A DNA stretch of 64,000 nt from an uncultured Piscinibacter sp. (GTDB taxonomy: Bacteria; Pseudomonadota; Gammaproteobacteria; Burkholderiales; Burkholderiaceae_C). Below are positions 16,199-25,765 of this stretch, one piece after another (within the stretch, counting starts at the first letter, position 1; each line of letters begins with the position of its first letter). The notes under the pieces were generated by a model. That model saw only the letters and a list, made by a program, of their open reading frames with translations. It ran no database searches and had not been told where the DNA came from. The DNA lies in contig NZ_CALFYO010000019.1 of NCBI RefSeq assembly GCF_937952055.1, positions 496,001 through 560,000 of the forward strand, written 5' to 3'. A program made the position numbers and the translations under genes.

Positions 16199-17350
16199 AT
16201 GACCTCCCGAACCGACGGCATCCCCTTGCTCACCATCAACGACACCACCTTGCGTGATGGCGAGCAGACCGCGGGCGTGGCCTTCACCGACGAGGAGAAG
16301 CTCGCCATCGCGGCCGCGCTCGACGCGGCCGGCGTGCCGGAGATGGAGGTCGGCATCCCGGCCATGGGCGAGCACGAGGCCGAGCTGATCCGCGAGATCG
16401 CCGCGGCGACGAAGCGCGCCCGCACCATGGTCTGGGCGCGCATGGTCGACAGCGACCTGGACAGCGCGCTGCGCTGCGGCGCCGACATCGTGCACCTGTC
16501 GGTCAGCGTGTCGGACCTGCAGATCGAGCGCAAGCTCGGCCGCGACCGCGACTGGGTGCTGGCCACCATCCGCCGCTTCGTCGACCGCGCCGCGGATGCG
16601 GGTGCCACGGTCAGCGTCGGCTTCGAGGACGCCTCGCGCGCCGACGGCGACTTCCTCGTGCGCGCCGCGCAGCTCGCGCAGCGGCATGGCGCGGTGCGCG
16701 TGCGCTATGCCGACACGCTGGGCCTGCTCGAGCCCTTCGGCACGCACGAGCGCATCGGCCGGCTGCGCCGCGAGATCGACATCGGCATCGAGATGCATGC
16801 CCACAACGACCTGGGGCTGGCCACCGCGAACACGCTGGCCGCCGTGCTCGCCGGCGCCACCCACGCCAGCACCACCGTCAACGGCCTGGGCGAGCGTGCC
16901 GGCAACGCCGCGCTGGAGGAGGTGGTGATGGCGGCGCGGCACCTCTACGCCGTCGACTGCGGCGTGGATACGACGAGGCTGCCGCGCATCTCGCAGCTCG
17001 TCGCGCAGGCCTCGGGCCGGCCGGTGGCGGCAGGCAAGAGCATCGTCGGCGCGGCGGTGTTCACGCACGAATCGGGCATCCACGTCGACGGTCTGCTGAA
17101 GGACCGCGGCAACTACGAGGCCTTCCAGCCCGAGGAACTGGGCCGACAGCACTCGCTGGTGCTCGGCAAGCACTCGGGCTCGCACGGCGTGCGCGTTGCC
17201 TACGCGAAGCTGGGCATGCAGCTCAGCGTGCAGCAGGCACACGCGCTGCTCGAATGCATCCGCTCCCACGTGGCCGCCACCAAGCGCGCCCCCACCGACG
17301 CGGAGCTGCTCCGCTTCTACTTCGACGAGGAATCCGCATGGACAGCCTGA
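16199..17350 (+). CDS. nifV: Homocitrate synthase NifV
   Basis: 383 residues. Condenses acetyl-CoA and 2-oxoglutarate to homocitrate, the organic ligand of FeMo-cofactor. TIM-barrel HMGL-type motifs are INDTTLRDGEQTAGVAF, the HAHNDLGLATANTLAAV metal-site motif and GLGERAGNAALEEV. C-terminal HESGIHVDG and the LGKHSGSHGV block are typical of NifV/homocitrate synthase, not isopropylmalate synthase. The ATG follows a GGAG ribosome-binding site. Its last 13 bases overlap nifW. Confidence 0.96.
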   Translation: MTSRTDGIPLLTINDTTLRDGEQTAGVAFTDEEKLAIAAALDAAGVPEMEVGIPAMGEHEAELIREIAAATKRARTMVWARMVDSDLDSALRCGADIVHLSVSVSDLQIERKLGRDRDWVLATIRRFVDRAADAGATVSVGFEDASRADGDFLVRAAQLAQRHGAVRVRYADTLGLLEPFGTHERIGRLRREIDIGIEMHAHNDLGLATANTLAAVLAGATHASTTVNGLGERAGNAALEEVVMAARHLYAVDCGVDTTRLPRISQLVAQASGRPVAAGKSIVGAAVFTHESGIHVDGLLKDRGNYEAFQPEELGRQHSLVLGKHSGSHGVRVAYAKLGMQLSVQQAHALLECIRSHVAATKRAPTDAELLRFYFDEESAWTA

Positions 17351-17685
17351 CCGACCGACTCAAGGCGCTGTCGAGCGCCGAGGACTTCTTCGCCTTCTTC
17401 GCCGTGCCCTTCGACGAGCGCATCGTGCAGGTCAACCGGCTGCACATCCTCAAGCGCTTCTACCAGTACCTGCACAAGACGGAAGGCCTGAACGGTCTCG
17501 GCGAGGTCGAGATGTTCAAGCGCTACCGCGAGCTGCTGGCGCGTGCCTACCAGGACTTCGTCACCTCCACGCCGGCGCGCGAGAAGGTGTTCAAGGTGTT
17601 CCAGGATGCCGAGGGCACGCAGCACGTGCAGCTGGCGTCGCTGCGCGACAGCCTGGCCGAGCGGCGTGCGCCGCGCGTCGCCTGA
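17338..17685 (+). CDS. nifW: Nitrogenase-stabilising/protective protein NifW
   Basis: 115 residues. The LSSAEDFFAFFAVPFDERIVQVNRLHILKRF pattern (given here in outline: AEDFF..F..PFD...V.V.RLHILK.F) is the NifW signature. NifW interacts with the MoFe protein and helps protect or mature it under oxygen stress. The ATG lies inside the end of nifV. The stop is 19 bp before fixA. Confidence 0.94.
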   Translation: MDSLTDRLKALSSAEDFFAFFAVPFDERIVQVNRLHILKRFYQYLHKTEGLNGLGEVEMFKRYRELLARAYQDFVTSTPAREKVFKVFQDAEGTQHVQLASLRDSLAERRAPRVA

Positions 17686-17704
17686 CACGGACAAGGAGCC
17701 GACC

Positions 17705-18553
17705 ATGCACATCGTCGTCTGCATCAAGCAGGTGCCGGACTCGGCGCAGATCCGCGTCCACCCGGTCACCAACACCATCATGCGGCAGGGCGTGCCGGCG
17801 ATCGTCAATCCCTACGACCTGTTCGCGCTGGAAGAGGCGCTGCGCCTGAAGGACCGGTTCGGTGGCCGCGTCACCATGCTGTGCATGGGCCCGCCGCAGG
17901 CGGAGGAAGCGCTGCGCAAGTGCATCAGCTTCGGCGCGACGGACGCCGTGCTGGTCACCGACCGCGCCTTCGCCGGCGCCGACACGCTGGCCACCAGCTA
18001 CGCGCTGGCGGCGGCGATCCGCCGCATCGGCCAGGAGCAGGCGGTGGACCTGGTGTTCACCGGCAAGCAGACCATCGACGGCGACACAGCGCAGGTCGGC
18101 CCGGGCATCGCCAAGCGGCTGGGACTGAACCTGCTGACCTACGTGAGCAGGATCGTCGAGGTCGATCTCGACGCGCGGCGCCTGAAGGTCGAGCGCCGCG
18201 CCGAAGGCGGCGTGCAACTGCTCGACACCACGCTGCCCTCGCTGGTCACGATGCTCGAGGGCACCAACCAGATGCGCTTCGCGACCATGGACGACATGCT
18301 GCGCGCCGGCCGCTTCGCGGTGCGCAAGTGGAACAAGGACGATGCCGGCATCGAGGACGTGGCGAAGATCGGCCTGAAGGGCTCGCCGACCATCGTCAGC
18401 AAGGTGTTCGGGCCGACGCCACGCACCGACAAGGCCGACATGCAGGTGGTGGCCGACACCAACGTGCAGGACGTGACGCTGAACCTGCTGCAGAAGATCT
18501 TCACCACGCATCCGCAGATCGAGGCGGAGCTGGTGGAGCGCCTGTCGGCCTGA
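17705..18553 (+). CDS. fixA: Electron-transfer flavoprotein beta subunit FixA
   Basis: 282 residues; ETF-beta family (MHIVVCIKQVPDSAQIRVHP; FTGKQTIDGDTAQVGPG is the nucleotide-binding signature). With FixB it forms the bifurcating ETF that, through FixC and FixX, drives low-potential electrons to nitrogenase from NADH with quinone as co-acceptor. AAGGAG precedes the ATG by five bases. fixB follows after 11 bp. Confidence 0.96.
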   Translation: MHIVVCIKQVPDSAQIRVHPVTNTIMRQGVPAIVNPYDLFALEEALRLKDRFGGRVTMLCMGPPQAEEALRKCISFGATDAVLVTDRAFAGADTLATSYALAAAIRRIGQEQAVDLVFTGKQTIDGDTAQVGPGIAKRLGLNLLTYVSRIVEVDLDARRLKVERRAEGGVQLLDTTLPSLVTMLEGTNQMRFATMDDMLRAGRFAVRKWNKDDAGIEDVAKIGLKGSPTIVSKVFGPTPRTDKADMQVVADTNVQDVTLNLLQKIFTTHPQIEAELVERLSA

Positions 18554-18564
18554 AGGAGAACGGC

Positions 18565-19683
18565 ATGAACGACACCACCAAGCCCGCGACACCGGCGCCC
18601 CCTGCCGCACCCCGGGCGGCAGGCCGTGCCGGGCGCAACACCGAACTGCCCGAGCACCTGAAGGCCTACAAGCATGTCTGGGTGTTCGTCGAGCACGACC
18701 GCGGCCATGTCAACCCGGTCAGCTGGGAGCTCATGGGCGAGGCGCGCAAGCTGGCCGACAAGCTGCAGGTGCAGGTGGCCGGGGTGATCCTCGGCGGGCC
18801 GGACGAACCGCTGGACGCCTACGCGAAGGAGGCCTGTGCCTACGGCGCCGACCGCTGCTACGTGATGCGCGACCCGGTGCTCAAGGGTTACCGCAACGAG
18901 CCGTTCACGAAGGGTCTGACCGACCTCGTCAACTCCCACCAGCCGGAGATCATGCTGCTGGGCGCCACCGCGATGGGGCGCGATCTCGCCGGTTCGGTCG
19001 CCACCACGCTGGGCACCGGCCTGACGGCCGACTGCACCGAACTGAACATCGACGGCCGCGCGCTGGCGGCGACGCGGCCGACCTTCGGCGGCTCGCTGCT
19101 GTGCACGATCATGACGCTGGCCTACCGGCCGCAGATGGCCACGGTGAGACCGCGCGTGATGCAGTTGCCGCGGCGCGACGAGACGCGCAGCGGCGACGTC
19201 GTCGAGATGCCGCTGGGCATGGTGGAGACCGACGTGGTCACCAAGCTGCTCGACTTCATCCCGGACGCCAACCGCAACACCGTCAACCTGGCCTATGCCG
19301 ACGTGATCGTCAGCGGCGGCAAGGGCCTGAAGAACGCCGACAACTTCAAGCTGGTCTGGGAGCTGGCGCGTGTGCTCGGCGCCGAGGTCGGCGCGACGCG
19401 CGCGGTGGTGCAGGCCGGCTGGGCCGAGGCCGAGCGCCAGGTCGGGCAGACCGGCAAGACGGTGCGGCCCAAGCTGTACATCGCTGCGGGCATCAGCGGC
19501 GCGATCCAGCACCGTGTCGGCATGGAGGGCTCGGACGTGATCGTCGCGATCAACACCGACCCGAACGCGCCGATCTTCGACGTGGCGCACTACGGCATCG
19601 TCGGCAGCGCGATGCAGGTGCTGCCGGTGCTGACGCAGGCGTTCCGCACCCACCTCGACAAGCGTGTCCGCAAGGTCGCCTGA
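18565..19683 (+). CDS. fixB: Electron-transfer flavoprotein alpha subunit FixB
   Basis: 372 residues; ETF-alpha family. The N-terminal domain contains WVFVEHDRGHVNPVSWELMG. The C-terminal FAD-binding domain contains ADVIVSGGKGLKN, PKLYIAAGISGAIQHRVGM and INTDPNAPIFDVAHYGIVG. An alanine/proline-rich N-terminal leader of about 25 residues precedes the conserved part. GAAGGAG ribosome-binding site. Confidence 0.96.
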   Translation: MNDTTKPATPAPPAAPRAAGRAGRNTELPEHLKAYKHVWVFVEHDRGHVNPVSWELMGEARKLADKLQVQVAGVILGGPDEPLDAYAKEACAYGADRCYVMRDPVLKGYRNEPFTKGLTDLVNSHQPEIMLLGATAMGRDLAGSVATTLGTGLTADCTELNIDGRALAATRPTFGGSLLCTIMTLAYRPQMATVRPRVMQLPRRDETRSGDVVEMPLGMVETDVVTKLLDFIPDANRNTVNLAYADVIVSGGKGLKNADNFKLVWELARVLGAEVGATRAVVQAGWAEAERQVGQTGKTVRPKLYIAAGISGAIQHRVGMEGSDVIVAINTDPNAPIFDVAHYGIVGSAMQVLPVLTQAFRTHLDKRVRKVA

Positions 19684-19699
19684 CGCAAGGAGATCACCG

Positions 19700-21007
19700 A
19701 TGGCAAAGGAGAAGTTCGACGCGATCGTGGTCGGCGCGGGGCCTTCGGGCAACACCGCGGCCTACACGATGGCCAAGGCAGGGCTCAGGGTGCTGCAGAT
19801 CGAGCGCGGCGAGTACCCGGGCAGCAAGAACGTGCAGGGCGCGATCCTCTACGCCGACGCGCTGGAGAAGGTCATCCCCGACTTTCGCGACGATGCACCG
19901 CTGGAGCGCCACATCATCGAGCAGCGCATCTGGGTGCTCGACGACAGCAGCTTCGTGGGTACGCACTACCGCAGCGACGATTACAACAAGCCACCCTACA
20001 ACCGCTACACCATCATCCGCGCGCAGTTCGACAAGTGGTTCAGCTCGAAGGTGCGCGAGGCCGGCGCACTGCTGATCTGCGAGACCACCGTCGAGGAGCT
20101 GCTGATGGACGGCGAGCGCTGCATCGGCGTGCGCTGCGACCGCCAGGGGGGCGAGGTCTACGCCGACGTGGTGATCCTCGCCGACGGCGTGAACAGCACG
20201 CTGGCGCGCAAGGCCGGCTTCCACGGCGAGCTGAAGGCGGGCAACGTGGCGCTGGCGGTGAAGGAGATCCTCTTCATGCCGGAGGAGGTGATCCAGCAGC
20301 GCTTCAACATCAAGGAAGAGGAGGGCGTGGTCATCGAGATGATGGGCACGGTCACCGAGGGCATGGTCGGCACCGGCTTCCTCTACACCAACAGGGATTC
20401 GCTGACCATCGGCGTGGGCTGCATGCTCAGCGACTTCAAGTCCAACCCGCAGAGGACGGCGCCCTATGCGCTGCTCGAGAAGCTGAAGAAGCACCCGAGC
20501 ATCGCGCCGCTGATCGAGGGCGGCGAGATGAAGGAGTACTGCGCGCACCTGATCCCCGAAGGGGGGTTCCACGCCGTGCCCAAGGTGTACGGCGAGGGCT
20601 GGATGATCGTCGGCGACTCGGGCGGCTTCGTCAACGCGGCGCACCGCGAAGGCAGCAACCTGGCGATGACCACCGGGCGACTGGCCGCCGAGACGGCGAT
20701 CGCTGCCAAGGCGGCCGGCAAGCCGATGCACGCGAAGACGCTGAAGGCCTACAAGGACCGCCTCGACGACAGCTTCGTGATGAAGGACCTGCACAAGTAC
20801 CGCGACCTGCCGCGGGTGCTGCACGAGAGTCCGCAGTTCTTCACCACCTATCCCGAGCTGATGAGCCGTGCCGCCAAGACGATGTTCACCGTCGACGGCG
20901 TCGACAAGAAGACCAAGGAGCGCGAGATCCTCGGCAGCTTCAGGTCGGCGCGCCGCTGGCGTGGCCTGGTGGGCGATGCGTTCAAGCTGTGGAGGGCCTT
21001 CCGATGA
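19700..21007 (+). CDS. fixC: FixC, ETF:quinone oxidoreductase-like flavoprotein
   Basis: 435 residues. FAD-binding Rossmann motif VVGAGPSGNTAAYTMAKAGL at residues about 10-29, then ERGEYPGSKNVQGAILY typical of FixC, and GWMIVGDSGGFVNAAHREGSNLAM. It receives electrons from FixAB and passes them toward quinone and FixX. Start ATG behind AAGGAG. It overlaps fixX by four bases. Confidence 0.96.
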   Translation: MAKEKFDAIVVGAGPSGNTAAYTMAKAGLRVLQIERGEYPGSKNVQGAILYADALEKVIPDFRDDAPLERHIIEQRIWVLDDSSFVGTHYRSDDYNKPPYNRYTIIRAQFDKWFSSKVREAGALLICETTVEELLMDGERCIGVRCDRQGGEVYADVVILADGVNSTLARKAGFHGELKAGNVALAVKEILFMPEEVIQQRFNIKEEEGVVIEMMGTVTEGMVGTGFLYTNRDSLTIGVGCMLSDFKSNPQRTAPYALLEKLKKHPSIAPLIEGGEMKEYCAHLIPEGGFHAVPKVYGEGWMIVGDSGGFVNAAHREGSNLAMTTGRLAAETAIAAKAAGKPMHAKTLKAYKDRLDDSFVMKDLHKYRDLPRVLHESPQFFTTYPELMSRAAKTMFTVDGVDKKTKEREILGSFRSARRWRGLVGDAFKLWRAFR

Positions 21008-21297
21008 TCGCCGTGAACGTCGAAGAGAAGCTCTTCCAGAACCGCTACAAGGTCGACCATGGGCGGCCGCACATCCAGATCAAGGATGCGGACATCTGCA
21101 AGAACATCTGCCAGTCTCAGGCCTGCACCTACGTGTGCCCGGCGGCCTGCTACAAGGCCGAGGGCAACCGTGCGGTGACGCTGATCACCGACGGCTGCCT
21201 GGAGTGCGGCAGCTGCCGCGTGATCTGCACCGAGCACGCCAACGTGGCGTGGGAGTACCCGCGCGGCGGGCACGGCATCCTCTTCAAGTTCGGATGA
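21004..21297 (+). CDS. fixX: Ferredoxin-like protein FixX
   Basis: 97 residues. Cysteines in CQSQACTYVCPAACY and the complete 4Fe-4S motif CLECGSCRVIC, the FixX pattern with one intact cluster motif and one modified. It is the likely low-potential outlet of the FixABCX complex. ATG overlaps the fixC stop, and its TGA overlaps the ATG of the ferritin-like gene. Confidence 0.95.
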   Translation: MIAVNVEEKLFQNRYKVDHGRPHIQIKDADICKNICQSQACTYVCPAACYKAEGNRAVTLITDGCLECGSCRVICTEHANVAWEYPRGGHGILFKFG

Positions 21298-21749
21298 ACA
21301 CGGTCGAACGCTTCCTCGCCCACGCCGTCCAGCTCGAACGCGAAGCGGCGCGCCGCTACGAGGAACTGGCCGCGGCGATGGGCGCAGAGGGCAACCGCGA
21401 GCTGGGCGTGTTCTTCACGCGCATGGCGCACTACTCGCGGCTGCACCTGGCCGACGCGATGGCGCGTGGCGGCTTCCGCAAGCTGCCGCCGCTGGCGCCG
21501 CACGAGTACGAGTGGCCCGAGGGCACCTCGCCGGAGACCGCCGACTGGGCCGGCGTCGATGCCCAGATGGGTGCACGCGAGGCCCTGCAGCTGGCGCTCG
21601 AGGGCGAACGCCGCGGCCATGCGTACTACGCGGGCATCGCCGCTACCTGCAGCGACGCCGAACTGCGCAGCATCGCCATGCAGTTCGCCGACGAGGAAAC
21701 CGGGCACGTGAGCGAGCTCGAGAGGCTGCTCGCCACCTGTCCCGTTTGA
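21294..21749 (+). CDS. Ferritin-like (rubrerythrin-type) protein in the fix-nif operon
   Basis: 151 residues, four predicted helices with rubrerythrin-like metal positions: LEREAARRYEEL (helix 1), YSRLHLADAM (helix 2), LEGERRGHAYY (helix 3) and FADEETGHVSEL (helix 4 E-x-x-H). In helix 2 the position of the usual glutamate of ExxH appears to be serine (S48-R-L-H51), so the di-iron site may be altered. There is no rubredoxin domain. The family removes peroxide or handles iron; the position between fixX and nifA suggests protection of nitrogenase, which is inference. The four-base overlap with fixX means coupled translation. Confidence 0.8.
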   Translation: MNTVERFLAHAVQLEREAARRYEELAAAMGAEGNRELGVFFTRMAHYSRLHLADAMARGGFRKLPPLAPHEYEWPEGTSPETADWAGVDAQMGAREALQLALEGERRGHAYYAGIAATCSDAELRSIAMQFADEETGHVSELERLLATCPV

Positions 21750-21759
21750 CTTGCGTCAA
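21746..21759. promoter_or_regulatory. FNR/FixK-type box upstream of nifA
   Basis: TTGAC-TTGC-GTCAA is a perfect inverted repeat and fits the FNR/FixK consensus TTGA(T/C)-N4-(A/G)TCAA. It straddles the stop codon of the ferritin-like gene, about 110 bp before the nifA ATG. Confidence 0.6.
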
Positions 21760-21801
21760 GCGAGACGCTTCGTCACGATTTCCCCCGGGGACGGCCCGTT
21801 T

Positions 21802-21818
21802 CCGGCTTGCTTCTTGCA
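21802..21818 (+). promoter_or_regulatory. Sigma-54-like element upstream of nifA
   Basis: CCGGCTTGCTTCTTGCA has GG and GC ten bases apart and a perfect TTGCA at the -12 block, but only a partial -24 block (CGGCT instead of TGGCA). It lies 44 bp before the nifA ATG. Confidence 0.45.
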
Positions 21819-21861
21819 CGCTTCGCAGCAACCACGGTGGCAGGCTCCAAGGAGGTGCGCG

Positions 21862-23547
<1,686 letters not shown>

Positions 23548-23562
23548 GCCTGACGGTCCGCC

Positions 23563-23581
23563 GCATGCGCAGGGCGCATGC
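23563..23581. terminator. Possible hairpin after nifA
   Basis: GCATGCGC and GCGCATGC pair perfectly around a three-base loop, 16 bp after the nifA stop, in a 159-bp gap between convergent genes (23548-23706). There is no T-run. I see nothing else in the gap. Confidence 0.4.
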
Positions 23582-23706
23582 CGGCTGTCCGTCATGTCCC
23601 TCGGGCCTCGGACCGCCGACCCTTCCGGTGCGCGTGCCGTGCTCACTCGACGCCTCCGGGGCCCGATCGCTCGCCGGACACGTCGCCCTGCGTGAGGCGG
23701 CGTCGC

Positions 23707-25479
23707 TCATCGGCCGGCCGATTGCTCGGCGATCCAGCCGTCGATGTGCGTCTCCAGCACGACCAGCGGCACCGAGCCGGTGGCCAGCACCGTGTCGTTG
23801 AACTCGCGCAGGTCGAACTTCGCGCCGAGCTTCACGCGAGCACGCTCACGCAACTCCGAGATCTTCATCTGTCCGATCTTGTAGGCGAGGGCTTGGCCTG
23901 GCCTGCCGATGTAACGGTCGACCTCGTTGACGATGTCCTGTTCGGTCTTGGGAGCGTTGGCCTTGAAGTAGTCGATCGCCTGCTCGCGGCTCCAGCCCTT
24001 CAGGTGCATGCCGGTGTCGATCACCAGTCGCACCGCACGCCACATCTCGTAGGTGAGTTGGCCGAAGCGGTCGTAGGCGTCGTCGTACAGGCCCATCTCG
24101 TAGCCCAGCTGCTCGGCATACAGGGCCCAGCCCTCGCCGTAGGCGACGAAGTAGGCATTGCGCAGCAGGGCGGGCGCAGCTTCCAGCTCCTGAGCGCGGC
24201 TGATCTGGAAGTGGTGGCCGGGCACGGCCTCGTGCAGGCTCAGCGGCAGCATCTCCCAGCGCGGCCGCACCTCTGGCCTGTAGAGGTTGACGTAGTAGTA
24301 GCCGGGCCGCGTGCCGTCGGCAGCGCCGCCCTGGTAGTAGGCGGTGGACGTGTGCGGCGCGATGTTCTCCGGAATGGGCCGCACGCCGTAGGGCAGGCGC
24401 GGGATGGTCTTGAAGACCTTGACCAGCTCCGGGTCGATGCGCTTGGCCGTCGCGCGGTAGGCGTCCAGCAGCTCGGCCGGCGTCGTGTAGAAGAAGCGCG
24501 GATCGCTGCGCAGGTAGGTGAAGAACTCCGCCAGGTCGCCCTTGAAGCCGGCCTCGTCCTTGGTCTTCTCCATCGCCGCGCGAAGCCGGTCCACCTCGCG
24601 CAGCCCGACCGCATGGATCTGCTCGCCGCTGAGCGGGGTCGTCGTGTAGTCGCGCGCCAGGAAGTTGTAGTACGCCGTGCCGCCGCGGCCGTCACTGGCG
24701 GCGATCGACGGGCGCGCTCGCGGCAGGTACTCGGCGCTGAAGAAGTCGCCGAGCTCGCGGTAGGCCGGCACGAGCCGGTCGCGGATCAGCGCCAGGGCCT
24801 CGGCCCGAAGCGCCGCCTGTTCCGCGTCGGCCATGGCCGTGGGCATGCGCTTGAAGGGCCGGTAGAACGGGCTCGCGGCCGGGTCGTCGACGCGCTGCGC
24901 GGCAAACTGCGGCGGCACACGCTCCATCAGCACGCGCGGCGGCAGATGACCGGCCTTCAGGCCTTCCTGCATCAGCACGCGCACCTGGGCGAGCTGGCGA
25001 GGCAGCGCGGACAGGCGCTTCAGGTAGCGGCGGTAGTCGGCCGCGCTGTTGAAGGGCATCACCTCGGCGATGCGGTCGGCCGTCTGCGGCCCGCTCTGGT
25101 GCCCGACCGGCAGCAGGTATTCGCGAAAGGCCTGGCGGTCGACCTGGGCCTGCAGCAGCCACAGGAAGCTGTCGTACTGGATCTGCTCGGCCGTCGCGAG
25201 CCTGGCGCGCGGGATGGCCTTCAGGCGCCCCAGTGCCTCGCGTTCGGCCGCTTCGCGCGCCGCGATCGCTTCGAGGCTGAGGTCGGTCCAGCGCTCGTCG
25301 TAGCGCGTGTCGCCGTAATAGCTCGCGGCCTCGGGTTCGTCGCGCAGCCGCCGTTCCCATTCGGCGTCGAACAGTGCGCGCAGGGCGGCGCCGGGCGCGA
25401 CGGGATCGGCGGCCTGCACGGGCGCGAAACCACAGCAGCCGGCAAGCAGCCAGCTGAGCAAACGTGCGGGACTCTTCAT
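23707..25479 (-). CDS. DUF885 family metallopeptidase-like protein
   Basis: 590 residues. The diagnostic zinc motif is HEAVPGHHFQ (HExxxGHH form) near residue 420, with LYAEQLGYEMGLY about 40 residues later, both typical of DUF885 proteins that resemble M32-type peptidases. The N-terminus is an export signal; LLAGC at residues 11-15 could be a lipobox, making it a lipoprotein, or VQA-A a Sec cleavage site. I chose the ATG at 25477-25479 because the upstream extension lacks any domain. Substrate unknown. It is divergent from the amidohydrolase pair. Confidence 0.88.
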   Translation of the reverse strand: MKSPARLLSWLLAGCCGFAPVQAADPVAPGAALRALFDAEWERRLRDEPEAASYYGDTRYDERWTDLSLEAIAAREAAEREALGRLKAIPRARLATAEQIQYDSFLWLLQAQVDRQAFREYLLPVGHQSGPQTADRIAEVMPFNSAADYRRYLKRLSALPRQLAQVRVLMQEGLKAGHLPPRVLMERVPPQFAAQRVDDPAASPFYRPFKRMPTAMADAEQAALRAEALALIRDRLVPAYRELGDFFSAEYLPRARPSIAASDGRGGTAYYNFLARDYTTTPLSGEQIHAVGLREVDRLRAAMEKTKDEAGFKGDLAEFFTYLRSDPRFFYTTPAELLDAYRATAKRIDPELVKVFKTIPRLPYGVRPIPENIAPHTSTAYYQGGAADGTRPGYYYVNLYRPEVRPRWEMLPLSLHEAVPGHHFQISRAQELEAAPALLRNAYFVAYGEGWALYAEQLGYEMGLYDDAYDRFGQLTYEMWRAVRLVIDTGMHLKGWSREQAIDYFKANAPKTEQDIVNEVDRYIGRPGQALAYKIGQMKISELRERARVKLGAKFDLREFNDTVLATGSVPLVVLETHIDGWIAEQSAGR

Positions 25480-25765
25480 TCGCTCACCTCGGTGGATGGC
25501 TGCGGATTCAGCCGGGCCATCAGTATGCGATCCGCCTGCGCCGACCCTGCGGGATGTCCGGCCGCGTGCGTGCCCCGTGGTGTTCCCGGCGCAATCACCC
25601 CCGCGCCGCGCGAGGCGGGGTCCGAGATGTGTCCGCCCCGCGCAGTCGTCCGGCCGGTGCGGAATGGATACAGCGGCAAGTGTGGCCGCTGGGCCCTGGA
25701 TTCGGGCCACTTCTCAGAGGGATCGTCTCCGGCTAGCATCCGCGCCGAGTTCTGCGGAGGTCGCA

